64,000 nt of DNA from Oceanospirillum sediminis. GTDB lineage: Bacteria; Pseudomonadota; Gammaproteobacteria; Pseudomonadales; Halomonadaceae. A program made the position numbers and the translations under genes. The stretch is from contig NZ_JACJFM010000012.1 in the NCBI RefSeq assembly GCF_014164585.1, positions 61,699 through 125,698 of the forward strand, read 5' to 3'. The notes beneath the pieces are model-generated. The model ran no database searches. It was not told the origin of the DNA and saw nothing but the letters and a program-made list of their open reading frames with translations. Each line of letters starts with the position of its first letter. Position 1 is the stretch's first letter. Positions 1 through 8,569 of this stretch are shown in pieces.

Positions 1-2
1 TG

Positions 3-71
3 CTGGGAGCCGGTATTGCCAATTATAGCCCTCGGGAAAGTGATTCTGCTGAGCTACAAAATCAGGTGTGA
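3..71 (+). CDS. C-terminal tail of an upstream gene (partial, unknown)
   Basis: An open frame enters from the left edge and ends at TGA 69-71, giving a 22-residue tail ending in ELQNQV. It is followed by a good terminator on the same strand, which supports it as the end of a real gene. The fragment is too short to assign a family. The two other forward frames are less convincing as a gene end here. Confidence 0.4.
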   Translation: MGAGIANYSPRESDSAELQNQV

Positions 72-114
72 GTCGTATTTTGTCGTGAGAGAAAGAAAAA
101 TACAGGCATCCGGG

Positions 115-151
115 TGTCCCATATTCCGTTACTGAATACGGGGCATTTTTT
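115..151 (+). terminator. Rho-independent terminator
   Basis: The arms TGTCCCATATTC (115-126) and GAATACGGGGCA (134-145) pair over 12 positions with one G-U and one A-C mismatch and a 7-nt loop. Six T residues follow directly (146-151). It lies just downstream of the partial gene and so probably ends its transcript before the diguanylate cyclase gene. Confidence 0.7.
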
Positions 152-344
152 ATCTGCTTGCGCCCTCTGGCCCTGTTATGCAGCCAGGAAAGTCACTATC
201 GTATTGAAGCTCATCACTAAGTCTGCACCGGCTCTTTATATCCGTGGACTCTTGCACCATTCCAACGCTGCACTTTTATTTGTTTTATTTTCATTAACTT
301 GCTCTAATTATGGGTAATACCTTCCCCATAGCCTGATCAAATGT

Positions 345-1991
345 ATGAAATTTCTTGGTAAGCAGACAGTTTTTATCTGGGTTTCTCTTGTTATTCTGGT
401 ACTGGATAGCCTGTTTATTGCTATTAATTACTGGCAGGACAAAGATGATCTGCAAAGAACACTGGAAATGGAAGGTAAGCGGCTGCAGACCGCATTTCAT
501 ATATCCCAGCAGATGACTCTGAGTAATATGTCTCAGCTGGCAACCTTCGTCGCCAATGACCCGGAAGTCAGGATGCTTTTTGGTGCCGCAGTCAATGGAC
601 TTGAAAGCCAGGGCTATGACTACGCTTCGGATACGATAGATGAACTGAGAAAACAGCTGTATAACGAAGTTTCTTCAAGCTGGAAAAAGATGACGGAACA
701 GTACCATGTCCGCCAGCTGCACTTTCACACCGGTCCCGGTTCCACCAGTTTCCTGCGAGTCCATAAACCCGAAAAATTCGGGGATAATATGGATAACCTC
801 AGACACATTATTGTTGATGTAAACCGCGATGGAATTCCCCGTACGGGCCTGGAGCTGGGGCGTATCTATTCCGGGCTAAGAGGTGTCGTTCCGGTATTTG
901 ATCACCAGATGAATCAGGTGGGCGCTCTGGAAGCAGGTACCTCCTACCGGGCTATTATTCAGCTGTTAAGTGAATCTATTAAGGCCAGCGTGGCGGTCAT
1001 GATGAAGGAGCAACGGGTAGAAGAGGCTACCTGGGTGCGACCTGAAGAAGCGTTAAAAACACACTGCGGCTGCTTTATTGAAGCCAGTTCAGACGACTCT
1101 CTGAAATACCTGATGGCGACAGAGACTCCGTTCAGCCGTCATGATTTTCAACTCAGAACTCAGCTGATTAATACTGATAAAGGGGCTTTTGCTGTTACTC
1201 ATTTTGGGATACAGGATTATATTGGTCAGCGCGATCAGCATACGGAACCTGTGGGACGTGTGTTTCTCTGGTATCCGGCTGATGAACTGCTGAATGACAT
1301 GGAAGCGGATACCTGGCTGAATGTGATGATTGCCCTGGTTGGTTTTATTATTCTGGAGGTGATTCTGTATCTGGCGCTTCGTTTTTCCCAGCGCCATCTG
1401 CGCAGGGAAGTACGACGGAGAACCCATGAGGTTGAACAGCTTAATGAGCAGTTAATGCTGCAGGCATCCACAGATGCGCTAACCGGGCTGTATAATCGCC
1501 GTTTTCTGACCCAGCGTTTTGAAGAAGAGTTTGAGCGGGCTAAGCGCAAAGATATTCCCTTATCAATGGTTATTCTGGATCTGGATCACTTCAAACAGAT
1601 CAACGATACCTACGGCCACAGTACCGGAGATCAGGTGCTGAAACAGGTGGGAAGTTACCTGAAATCAATGTCCCGAAAATACGATGTTGCAGCTCGCTAT
1701 GGTGGTGAAGAGTTCTGTGTACTGTTGCCTGGTTGTGATCAGCAAACAGCCCTGAACTTTGCCGAAAGGTTGTGTACAGGTTTCAGAAAGACCATTGCTA
1801 TTGAAGAGGGTAATACCCGACAAGCGGTTACCTGTAGTGTCGGCGTTTGTGAGAAGCACTACGCCACATCAGCAGATCAGTTGCTCAGTCTGGCCGATGC
1901 CGCCCTGTATGCGGCGAAACAACAGGGCCGTGACCGGGTCGTTGTTTATGAAAAACGTCCGGTCAGAAAGGGGACGAAGGTTGATGCCTGA
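345..1991 (+). CDS. Membrane diguanylate cyclase with periplasmic double-Cache sensor
   Basis: 548 aa. It should make cyclic di-GMP from two GTP in response to a periplasmic signal. Residues about 9-29 and 324-347 are membrane helices flanking a roughly 290-aa periplasmic domain. That domain resembles the dCache_3 type: stretches such as STSFLRVHKPEKFGD and HIIVDVNRDG are typical. A short coiled linker leads to a GGDEF domain at about 375-535. The active-site motif is GGEEF (453-457). RKYD (444-447) sits exactly five residues before it and matches the RxxD inhibitory site, so product inhibition is expected. The gene is monocistronic and ends 14 bp from the convergent yigZ. The ligand cannot be read from the sequence. 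Confidence 0.93.
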   Translation: MKFLGKQTVFIWVSLVILVLDSLFIAINYWQDKDDLQRTLEMEGKRLQTAFHISQQMTLSNMSQLATFVANDPEVRMLFGAAVNGLESQGYDYASDTIDELRKQLYNEVSSSWKKMTEQYHVRQLHFHTGPGSTSFLRVHKPEKFGDNMDNLRHIIVDVNRDGIPRTGLELGRIYSGLRGVVPVFDHQMNQVGALEAGTSYRAIIQLLSESIKASVAVMMKEQRVEEATWVRPEEALKTHCGCFIEASSDDSLKYLMATETPFSRHDFQLRTQLINTDKGAFAVTHFGIQDYIGQRDQHTEPVGRVFLWYPADELLNDMEADTWLNVMIALVGFIILEVILYLALRFSQRHLRREVRRRTHEVEQLNEQLMLQASTDALTGLYNRRFLTQRFEEEFERAKRKDIPLSMVILDLDHFKQINDTYGHSTGDQVLKQVGSYLKSMSRKYDVAARYGGEEFCVLLPGCDQQTALNFAERLCTGFRKTIAIEEGNTRQAVTCSVGVCEKHYATSADQLLSLADAALYAAKQQGRDRVVVYEKRPVRKGTKVDA

Positions 1992-2005
1992 CGACCGTTT
2001 ATGCT

Positions 2006-2638
2006 TCAGTTCTGATCCTGAATCTTACACTCAATTCTGCCCTGGCCAACCTGCTGCAGTTTCTCGGCCAGTTTTTCAGGTTCTTCCAGTCGTACCGTCA
2101 GGCTGACTTTGTCTGAATACTGGCAATCCAGTGTGGTGGCATCCAGTTGCTGTAACCAGTGACGAATATCCGATTCAAACGCATAGTCAGCCTGAATATC
2201 CACCTGATACTGAGGGCGTACCTCGATCAGGTCCAGTTCATCCAGCACCATCTGAGTTGCCTGAGAATAAGCTTTCACCAGACCTCCGGTTCCCAGCTTG
2301 ATCCCGCCAAAATAGCGCACGCACACAATGGCGATCTGACCAATACCGCTATGACTCAGTACGTTAAACATAGGTTTACCGGCTGTACCGGAGGGTTCAC
2401 CATCATCGCTCATTCCATAACATTGAGTGTCATTAGGAGCGCCAGCGACAAACGCGGTACAGTGATGTCTGGCATCCGGGTATTCATCCCGTACAGACTG
2501 AATAAAAGCATGGCAGGCCGCAACATCCGCGACAGGGGCGGCAATGGTAATAAACTGACTGCGTTTAATTTCCAGGGTAATTTCTGCCCGTTCTCCGGGT
2601 TTCATATAAGGTGCCGGAGCCTGTTTGTTGCTGCGCAT
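2006..2638 (-). CDS. yigZ: YigZ/IMPACT family protein (UPF0029)
   Basis: 210 aa when started at the ATG at 2636-2638; a longer frame to 2710 exists, but its extra 24 residues do not look like the family N-terminus. The IMPACT signature is clear: DDGEPSGTAGKPM, then VRYFGGIKLGTGGLVKAYS, followed by a ferredoxin-like C-terminal domain. Length agrees with E. coli YigZ (about 205 aa). Family members are cytoplasmic and linked to translation or general stress control, but the biochemical role is not settled. The gene is convergent with the diguanylate cyclase gene and appears to stand alone. Confidence 0.9.
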   Translation of the reverse strand: MRSNKQAPAPYMKPGERAEITLEIKRSQFITIAAPVADVAACHAFIQSVRDEYPDARHHCTAFVAGAPNDTQCYGMSDDGEPSGTAGKPMFNVLSHSGIGQIAIVCVRYFGGIKLGTGGLVKAYSQATQMVLDELDLIEVRPQYQVDIQADYAFESDIRHWLQQLDATTLDCQYSDKVSLTVRLEEPEKLAEKLQQVGQGRIECKIQDQN

Positions 2639-2710
2639 GATAAATATCTCAGAACCGCTATGGATAAATTGAACTGCTAAAAATCGCCCGTCAGGATAAC
2701 AGTCTGTCAA

Positions 2711-3301
2711 TTATGGTCAAACCCGATAAATGACCGTAGTATTTTATCGGAATCAGGTTTTTTCTTTTGCCTGATACTCTTCGATCACCTCTCTGGCTGC
2801 GCGAAAGGCTTCCTGCGCTGCTGAGTCGCGACTATGGTAGCGGTAACATGGGATAGAGTGAAAGCAGAAAACAGATACTCGACGGAAAATTGTTCAGATA
2901 TACCTGAGCACAAGTCTTTCAATATTTTCCGCTATTGATGGGGCAATATGACAGTCGTTTACATTAAAGTTTTTCAGGCGCTTAACCAATAGTTATGCTT
3001 GAATGAACGTTCAATGTTTTGTTCCTGTGTTTATCGGCGTTTTTATACCAAAAAATATAACGCGACAATCATTTTCGTTAATTACTTTCAATCACACTTC
3101 ATTAAACCTTATTACACCATATAAAGTCTTCAGGTCGCATCTTGAAATATATTTTCTTAGTGATACTGTTTTAAAATATCTCTGTACCTGAATAACTATT
3201 TTTCTGGAAAAATGTTTGTATCATTCTGGTAGCGGTCAGGGTGGGCCAGAGTACTTTGTCTGGTATTTAATAATGAAAGTCAGAATCGATAAGGATGAAC
3301 C
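2711..3301. other. Intergenic region upstream of the eCIS cluster; no intact gene
   Basis: About 590 bp without a convincing gene. A hairpin lies at 2723-2750 (CCGATAAA/TTTATCGG); on the plus strand a T-rich tract follows at about 2756-2768. On the minus strand, an open stretch from about 2870 to 2752 encodes a protein-like tail (…DSAAQEAFRAAREVIEEYQ… then a stop) with no good start, so it may be a gene remnant. From 3000 to 3300 the DNA is very AT-rich and should hold the eCIS promoter. A -10-like TATTTAATAAT is visible near 3264, but no confident -35 element was identified. Confidence 0.45.
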
Positions 3302-3892
3302 GTGATTTATTCCTGTCTGAAATATATTGCTGCCCGGTTAAATCAGAATCTGAAGCATAGCTACCAGTTAACAGAAGATGTTGTACTGTTAGCGGACCTT
3401 AATGAACAGACTGATGGTGTTTCAGGTAATACTAATAATAAAATCACTATCACCCTGGCGAATATAGAGCGAGATGCGACACCATTTCAGCGTCAGGCTG
3501 ACCCTTATATTCATTCAGGCCAGAGAGCGTTAACTGGCAGTCAGCCTCTTTATATTAATATATCTGTTGTGATTGCCGCTCATTTTACCGGTACGAATTA
3601 CCCGGAAGCCCTTAAATTCATCTCCCATGTTATGGCCTTTTTTCATCGTAATCCCCTGTTTGATCGTCAGAACTCCCCGGACCTGCCTGTAGAAACCGAT
3701 AGAATATTTCTGGAGATAGAAAATATTCAGCGGCATGATCTGAACTCTATGTGGAGCATGCTGGGGAGTCGGTATCTGCCTTCTGTTGCGTATCGGATCA
3801 GGCTGGCAATACCGGACAGTGAAGCAGCGGTCAGCGTAACGTCCGGGATCAGTACTCCGGATACCCGCATTGATACGGAAAGGGGGCGGTAA
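3302..3892 (+). CDS. eCIS cap/tube-terminator protein, Afp16/Pvc16-like (DUF4255)
   Basis: 196 aa, GTG start with AAGGA six bases upstream. The N-terminus fits the Pvc16_N/DUF4255 pattern: an initial helix (CLKYIAARLNQNLK), a central strand with KITITLANIERD, then PLYINISVVIAAHF and a segment like YPEALKFISHVMAFF. In Afp and PVC particles the homologue caps the tube and sheath at the distal end and fixes particle length with the tape measure. Here it is the first gene of the cluster, whereas in the Afp/PVC clusters it is the last. The polar C-terminal tail after about 175 is probably disordered. Confidence 0.85.
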   Translation: MIYSCLKYIAARLNQNLKHSYQLTEDVVLLADLNEQTDGVSGNTNNKITITLANIERDATPFQRQADPYIHSGQRALTGSQPLYINISVVIAAHFTGTNYPEALKFISHVMAFFHRNPLFDRQNSPDLPVETDRIFLEIENIQRHDLNSMWSMLGSRYLPSVAYRIRLAIPDSEAAVSVTSGISTPDTRIDTERGR

Positions 3893-3893
3893 T

Positions 3894-4763
3894 ATGTCCG
3901 GGTATGCGTGCCTGTTGTCGTTTGCAGCCCATCATGAATACTTTGCCAGTGGGTATTGCCAGTCTCTGGTGTTTGTTGCCACGGATTCATGTGAGAAGCT
4001 GATAAGATCAGCGGGTCTGATACTCAGGCCGGTCGCAGGTGGGCTGATGATACTGGCCGATCATGATAACAGGGATGTCCTGACAATGATGGCTGAAGAT
4101 CAGGATGAGCCTTTTACCTTACAGTTTAAAGTCTTCTGCCAGGACTCGCTGTTTTTCAACTATAGCGCGCCAGAGATCAATGCCCTGCAAAAACTCCCCT
4201 TCTTCAGAGGTCGTCTGGACGACACAGGCATAAAAGAAAATGGTCAGCCTGTTGATATTTGTCTGCATGATCACAGCACCGTTCAAGCAGATGATCTGGT
4301 AGACACCGATACATGGCTAAAACAGGGCACCCTTTGTCAGCAGGATCTTTATCGGGGGCTGTGTTTTACTCTGGAGTTCACGGTTAGCAGTGCGCATATT
4401 CACTATTTTGTTGAACAAAAACAAAGTGTTAATAGCCACATCTTTTTTGAGAGCCGACATTACCTGTGGAAATATATTTTACTGAATAATCGCACTGAAT
4501 GTTTCTCCGGGGATAATATTCTGGATATGCACAGCAGTATAACATTCCGCTACCTGGGTAAAGAGTCATCAGGAAAATATCAGGCAGATATTTTTATATC
4601 GGATCAGGCGTTAAGTCTGCGAGAACACTCAGATTACAACTTTCAGCTAAAACGAAATAGCAAAATCGTTATTAAGCGTTTACCGGTCGCTTCGCCAGCA
4701 CATACCGGGCTGGTTGTAATAGGTGGTAATAAAATGGCATGTGCTGAAATAGTGGTAAATTGA
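3894..4763 (+). CDS. Unrecognised eCIS-cluster protein between cap and sheath
   Basis: 289 aa from ATG 3894, one base after the cap gene's stop and preceded by AGGGGGCGG; a longer frame from 3870 overlaps the cap gene and is less likely. I do not recognise the family. The protein is mostly beta-like with no signal peptide or membrane helix. It has several Cys and many aromatic residues, and ends with a strand-rich stretch around LVVIGGNKMACAEIVVN. Its tight coupling to the cap gene suggests it acts in the particle or its assembly, perhaps at the distal end. No counterpart sits at this position in classical Afp/PVC clusters, as I know them. Confidence 0.7.
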   Translation: MSGYACLLSFAAHHEYFASGYCQSLVFVATDSCEKLIRSAGLILRPVAGGLMILADHDNRDVLTMMAEDQDEPFTLQFKVFCQDSLFFNYSAPEINALQKLPFFRGRLDDTGIKENGQPVDICLHDHSTVQADDLVDTDTWLKQGTLCQQDLYRGLCFTLEFTVSSAHIHYFVEQKQSVNSHIFFESRHYLWKYILLNNRTECFSGDNILDMHSSITFRYLGKESSGKYQADIFISDQALSLREHSDYNFQLKRNSKIVIKRLPVASPAHTGLVVIGGNKMACAEIVVN

Positions 4764-4990
4764 CGGTGCAGAGTATTTTATAAAAAATGTATCGACTAAG
4801 ACACGGTATAGCGTTCAGTTAACAATCAATAAAAATATTGATGACTTTATTTGTCGCTAATGCCTGGGATCTGTGGAAAGGTCATTATCCTGTTCAGGTG
4901 AGATAAAAAGGACTTTTTCAGAAGCCCCTGTAAATGTTGTCAGTTTATTCAGACTGACAGTACTTCGTAAAACCTATAAAGGATTCAGCT
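4764..4990 (+). promoter_or_regulatory. Leader of the sheath gene with two stem-loops
   Basis: 227 bp, AT-rich, between the unknown protein and the sheath gene. Two perfect inverted repeats are present. ATCAATA/TATTGAT lies at 4825-4842. TGTCAGT/ACTGACA lies at 4938-4959 and ends about 30 bases before the sheath ATG. The ribosome site AAAGGA follows at about 4977-4982. An internal promoter or an mRNA-processing/stability leader that boosts sheath and tube expression is plausible but inferred. Confidence 0.4.
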
Positions 4991-6544
4991 ATGGGCGTAA
5001 TGAAAACTCCCGGTGTTTATATTGTTGAAAAAAATGCCTTTCCTAATTCTGTTGTTGAAGTGGCGACAGCAGTACCGACATTTATTGGCTATACCGAAAA
5101 AGCAGAAAATGGCGGTAAATCCTTGCGGAATAAACCCTGGCGGATTACGTCTATGTCAGAGTTTCGCAATTATTTTGGTGATGCGCCTCAACCTGTTTTT
5201 GATATCACCGAAAAGCCAGAAGATTCACTGGAAGAAGCTGCGTTTATACAGGACGGTAAAGAGTACCTGATGAAGCAGGCCAATGCTCCGTATCTGCTGT
5301 ATTACAGTATGTTGTTCTTCTTCCAGAATGGCGGCGGTCCTTGCTATATCGTGTCGGTAGGCAGCTATAAAGATGATATTGATCCTGGCAAGCTGAAAGC
5401 GGGCATTAACCCGCTGGTCAAAGAGCAGGAACCGACCATGCTGGTTATTCCTGAAGCAGTAAGGTTAGCTGAAGATGATTGTATTAATGTCCAGCAGGCC
5501 ATGCTGGGACATTGTGGCGGAAAAATGCGTAACCGGGTGGCTATTCTGGATGTCTGGAATGGTTTTAAAGATCGTCAGGACCCGGATGGGGATTGCATTG
5601 ACAGCTTCCGCTCTAAACTGGGAATCAACTATCTTGACTTCTCAGCGGCTTATTACCCATGGCTGAATACCAGTATTATTCAGGACAGTGACCTGAACTA
5701 TAGCAACGTTAATAACATGGATGTATTAACGACCATTCTGACCAATGAAGTGAATGTTGCATTTTCAGATCTGGATGGCTTGAGTGACGAAGATCTGAAC
5801 AGCGGTGGTAACAAACTGCGTCTGAGTAAAAAGAATCAGATGCTGGAAGAAATTGGCAAGTTGCAGACTGCTACAGATATCGCTGAGAAAAACCTGTTGC
5901 ACAAAACTCTGCAGACCATGAGTCCACGTTATCAGGCCATTCTGGAAGATATTAAAAATCAGCTGAACCTGTTGCCACCTGCAGCGGCAATGGCAGGTGT
6001 ATACACTATGGTGGATAACTCCCGTGGTGTATGGAAAGCACCCGCTAATGTCAGCCTGAATGCTGTGATTTCACCTGCTGTAAATATCAGTCACGATGAA
6101 CAGGAAGACCTGAACGTTACTACTCAGGGTAAATCTATCAATGCTCTGCGGGCGTTTGTCGGTGAAGGCACTCTGGTCTGGGGCGCACGTACACTGGATG
6201 GTAACAGCCTCGACTGGCGTTACATCAGCGTACGCCGCACCATGATTATGCTGGAAGAATCCATTCGTCTGGCGGCGAAAGCCTATGTCTTTGAACCCAA
6301 CACAGCTAACACCTGGGTATCCATGGAAAGCATGATTGGTAATTTCCTGAATGGTATCTGGAAACGCGGTGGGCTTGCAGGCGCTTCTCCTGATGACGCT
6401 TATAGCGTCAGCGTTGGTCTGGGCAAAACCATGACCAGTGTAGATATCCTGGAAGGTATTCTCAGAATCACCGTGCTGGTAGCTGTAACCCGTCCGGCTG
6501 AGTTTATCGAAATCACCTTCCAGCAGCAGATGCAGAAGTCCTGA
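4991..6544 (+). CDS. eCIS contractile sheath protein (Afp2-4-like)
   Basis: 517 aa. The N-terminus (TPGVYIVEKNAFPNSVV…VPTFIGYTEKA) is the hallmark of phage-tail-like sheath proteins, and the C-terminal part (from about residue 390: NALRAFVGEGTLVWGARTLD, YISVRRTMIMLEESI, EPN) is the conserved core that wraps the tube. AAAGGA seven bases upstream fixes the ATG at 4991. It should polymerise around the inner tube and contract to drive it into a target membrane. Only one sheath gene is present, unlike the three paralogues of Afp/PVC; a single sheath is also seen in MAC-type systems. A large variable insertion around residues 180-330 probably forms the outer domains. Confidence 0.95.
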   Translation: MGVMKTPGVYIVEKNAFPNSVVEVATAVPTFIGYTEKAENGGKSLRNKPWRITSMSEFRNYFGDAPQPVFDITEKPEDSLEEAAFIQDGKEYLMKQANAPYLLYYSMLFFFQNGGGPCYIVSVGSYKDDIDPGKLKAGINPLVKEQEPTMLVIPEAVRLAEDDCINVQQAMLGHCGGKMRNRVAILDVWNGFKDRQDPDGDCIDSFRSKLGINYLDFSAAYYPWLNTSIIQDSDLNYSNVNNMDVLTTILTNEVNVAFSDLDGLSDEDLNSGGNKLRLSKKNQMLEEIGKLQTATDIAEKNLLHKTLQTMSPRYQAILEDIKNQLNLLPPAAAMAGVYTMVDNSRGVWKAPANVSLNAVISPAVNISHDEQEDLNVTTQGKSINALRAFVGEGTLVWGARTLDGNSLDWRYISVRRTMIMLEESIRLAAKAYVFEPNTANTWVSMESMIGNFLNGIWKRGGLAGASPDDAYSVSVGLGKTMTSVDILEGILRITVLVAVTRPAEFIEITFQQQMQKS

Positions 6545-6616
6545 TATCGCTGGAATCCGGCAAAAACATGGCCGTTAATTTTTACATTGATTGTTAAAGG
6601 ATAAAGGAGAACTGAC

Positions 6617-7090
6617 ATGGCAGATGATGGTTCAGCTCAGTCACAAACCGTCTGGCCGATGCCGAAATTTCATTTTGAAGTGAAATGGGATGGTGGTGCC
6701 GGTGCAGATATGGTTGCTGCATTTCAGGAAGTGTCGGGATTAGATGTCGAGTCTCAGATTATTGAATACCGGGCGGGTAACAGCCCTGTTTTCTCTACGG
6801 TAAAAATGCCTGGTATTGTTAAAAGCAGCAATGTCACGCTGAAGAAGGGTATTTTTGTCAAAGATAATAAATTCTATGACTGGTTCTCTAAGATCAAGAT
6901 GAATACCGTAGCCCGCACAGCCGTCACGATCAATCTGCTGGATGAAACGGGTGCTCCGGCAATGGTCTGGAAACTGAAAAATGCCTGGCCGACTAAGGTT
7001 ACAGGCACGGATCTTAAATCAGACGGCAATGAAGTTGCTGTAGAAACCATTGAACTGGCCCATGAAGGGCTGGAAATTTCAGCACCATAA
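6617..7090 (+). CDS. eCIS inner tube protein 1 (Afp1/5-like, gp19 fold)
   Basis: 157 aa, with AAAGGAGAACTGAC before the ATG. The order WPMPKFHFEVKWDG…FQEVSGLDVESQIIEYRAGNSPVF…MPGIVKSSNVTLKKGIF is diagnostic of the T4 gp19/Hcp-like tube family used by eCIS. The closing element ETIELAHEGLEI is also typical. It forms hexameric rings stacked inside the sheath. It lies 72 bp after the sheath gene and 102 bp before a second tube gene. Most likely this is the main shaft subunit. Confidence 0.93.
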   Translation: MADDGSAQSQTVWPMPKFHFEVKWDGGAGADMVAAFQEVSGLDVESQIIEYRAGNSPVFSTVKMPGIVKSSNVTLKKGIFVKDNKFYDWFSKIKMNTVARTAVTINLLDETGAPAMVWKLKNAWPTKVTGTDLKSDGNEVAVETIELAHEGLEISAP

Positions 7091-7101
7091 TCATCGTTAA
7101 T

Positions 7102-7136
7102 CGGGCATTCGGCTGATCTTTAAGTCAGGATGCCCG
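7102..7136 (+). other. Intercistronic stem-loop between the two tube genes
   Basis: The arms CGGGCAT (7102-7108) and ATGCCCG (7130-7136) pair perfectly around a 21-nt loop, 12 bases after the tube-1 stop codon. No T tract follows, so it is more likely an mRNA stabiliser or partial attenuator that protects the upstream sheath/tube transcript than a full terminator. Confidence 0.45.
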
Positions 7137-7192
7137 GATTCACTGATGCCTGGTTCAATACCTGACTTCAGGATGACAGGAAAGATAACACT

Positions 7193-7648
7193 ATGGCCAA
7201 AAACGCTGATAACTGGCCTTTGCCAGCATTCCACTTTTCAGTGGTTTTTGGCAAAGACAGTGATGATGCCGGATTTCAGGAGGTTTCTGGAATCAGTACC
7301 CGGATAGAGACAGAAACGCTGTCGGAAGGAGGCAATAATACGGTTGTTTATCACCTGCCTAAAGCGGCTAAACACGACAATCTGATACTGAAACGAGGCG
7401 TCACTACACTGGACTCTACGCTGACAAAGTGGTGCAAAACGTTTTTTGATGATGGCTTTGCCAAAAAGCTGGAACCTAAAGATCTCACTGTTCGTCTGCT
7501 GGATGAGAAAAGAACGCCGGTACGGATCTGGCTATTTCGCAATGCTTATCCGGTTGGCTGGAAAATGGATGCATTGAATTCAACCAAAAATGAAGTCGCC
7601 ATTGAGGAGATTGAACTCTGCTACAGCGAACAAAAACGTGTGAAGTGA
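7193..7648 (+). CDS. eCIS inner tube protein 2 (Afp1/5-like)
   Basis: 151 aa, paralogous to the preceding tube protein: NWPLPAFHFSVVFG, FQEVSGISTRIETETLSEGGNN, then KHDNLILKRGV and VAIEEIELCYSE. Two tube subunits are usual in eCIS; one often makes the first rings on the baseplate and the other the shaft. Which is which cannot be decided from sequence. It is followed 16 bp later by the DUF5908 gene. Confidence 0.92.
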   Translation: MAKNADNWPLPAFHFSVVFGKDSDDAGFQEVSGISTRIETETLSEGGNNTVVYHLPKAAKHDNLILKRGVTTLDSTLTKWCKTFFDDGFAKKLEPKDLTVRLLDEKRTPVRIWLFRNAYPVGWKMDALNSTKNEVAIEEIELCYSEQKRVK

Positions 7649-7664
7649 AGTAAGGATACGCAAT

Positions 7665-7859
7665 ATGTCGATTGAAGTCAGACAGATGGTCATACAAGCC
7701 AGTACAGTAAACAATGCTCAGCCTGAGGCAGGTATTGATCGCCTTCAGAATAAAGCACCAGCCTGTACGACATCGCCAGAACCTGTGGCCAGTGGCAAGA
7801 CAGCTAAAGAATACGCCCGTCTGTTTAATCGTTTACGCTCAGAATGCCGTGAGCGCTGA
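7665..7859 (+). CDS. Small eCIS protein, DUF5908 (Afp6/Pvc6-like)
   Basis: 64 aa. The start MSIEVRQMVIQASTV closely follows the DUF5908 pattern (M-P/S-I-E-I/V-R-E/Q-L/M-x-I). It occupies the same slot as Afp6/Pvc6, between tube and LysM hub genes. The C-terminus (AKEYARLFNRLRSECRER) is a basic amphipathic helix. The family's function in the particle is not established. The small size, consistent spacing and family match support a real gene. Confidence 0.8.
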   Translation: MSIEVRQMVIQASTVNNAQPEAGIDRLQNKAPACTTSPEPVASGKTAKEYARLFNRLRSECRER

Positions 7860-7879
7860 TTCGTCCAGAGAGAGATACA

Positions 7880-8542
7880 ATGGAAAAACTATCTATCCGG
7901 GCCATTGATGATCAGAGAACGTTTACTGTAGCCATTAACCCGGCCAGTTTCAAACATGATCATGGCATTAACTACACGACAGGCTCCGGCTCTCAGGCTG
8001 AATGCGGTGGAAAACGTGCGATAGGTACTTTGTCACCGCGACTGGAGTTTTCCGACTATCAGACGGAAAGCGTCAGCTTCAATATCACGCTGGATTCTAC
8101 CGGTGTCGTGCCATCCGATTCATCTGTATCAGTCGATGATCAGATCGACAAATTGAAAGATGTCGTTTACCGCTATGTGGGCAAAAAGCATGAACCCAGT
8201 GTCGTACAGATTAAATGGGGTACTTTTGTTTTTAAAGGGCGTCTGAAAACACTGAACATTAATTACACCTTATTCGCGCCCTCTGGAAAACCATTACGCG
8301 CAGCGATCAGTCTGAGCTTTGAGCGCTATCTGGAAGAAAATGAGCAGGCGTTTAAGGCCAAACGTTCATCGCCTGATCTGACCCATATTATCGAATTCAG
8401 GGCGGGTGACAGTCTGCCTTTGCTCTGCCATAACATTTACCAGGACAGCTCTTACTATCAGGAAGTGGCGCGCCATAACAATCTGGACAATTGTCGGGAT
8501 ATTCGTCCTGGCACCCGGCTGTACTTTCCCCCTCTGGACTAA
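7880..8542 (+). CDS. eCIS tube-baseplate adaptor with LysM domain (Afp7/Pvc7-like)
   Basis: 220 aa. Residues 1-150 match the CIS tube/adaptor domain: an early INPASFKHDHGINYT, then a central LEFSDYQTESVSFNITLDSTG. Residues about 165-220 form a LysM module (IIEFRAGDSLPLLCHNIY … IRPGTRLYFPPLD). By homology with Afp7/gp53-type proteins it joins the spike hub to the first tube ring. Here LysM is a structural module rather than evidence for secretion. It lies directly before the spike gene, in Afp/PVC order. Confidence 0.9.
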   Translation: MEKLSIRAIDDQRTFTVAINPASFKHDHGINYTTGSGSQAECGGKRAIGTLSPRLEFSDYQTESVSFNITLDSTGVVPSDSSVSVDDQIDKLKDVVYRYVGKKHEPSVVQIKWGTFVFKGRLKTLNINYTLFAPSGKPLRAAISLSFERYLEENEQAFKAKRSSPDLTHIIEFRAGDSLPLLCHNIYQDSSYYQEVARHNNLDNCRDIRPGTRLYFPPLD

Positions 8543-8569
8543 TACTGATCAATACCTCACGGAAGCAAT

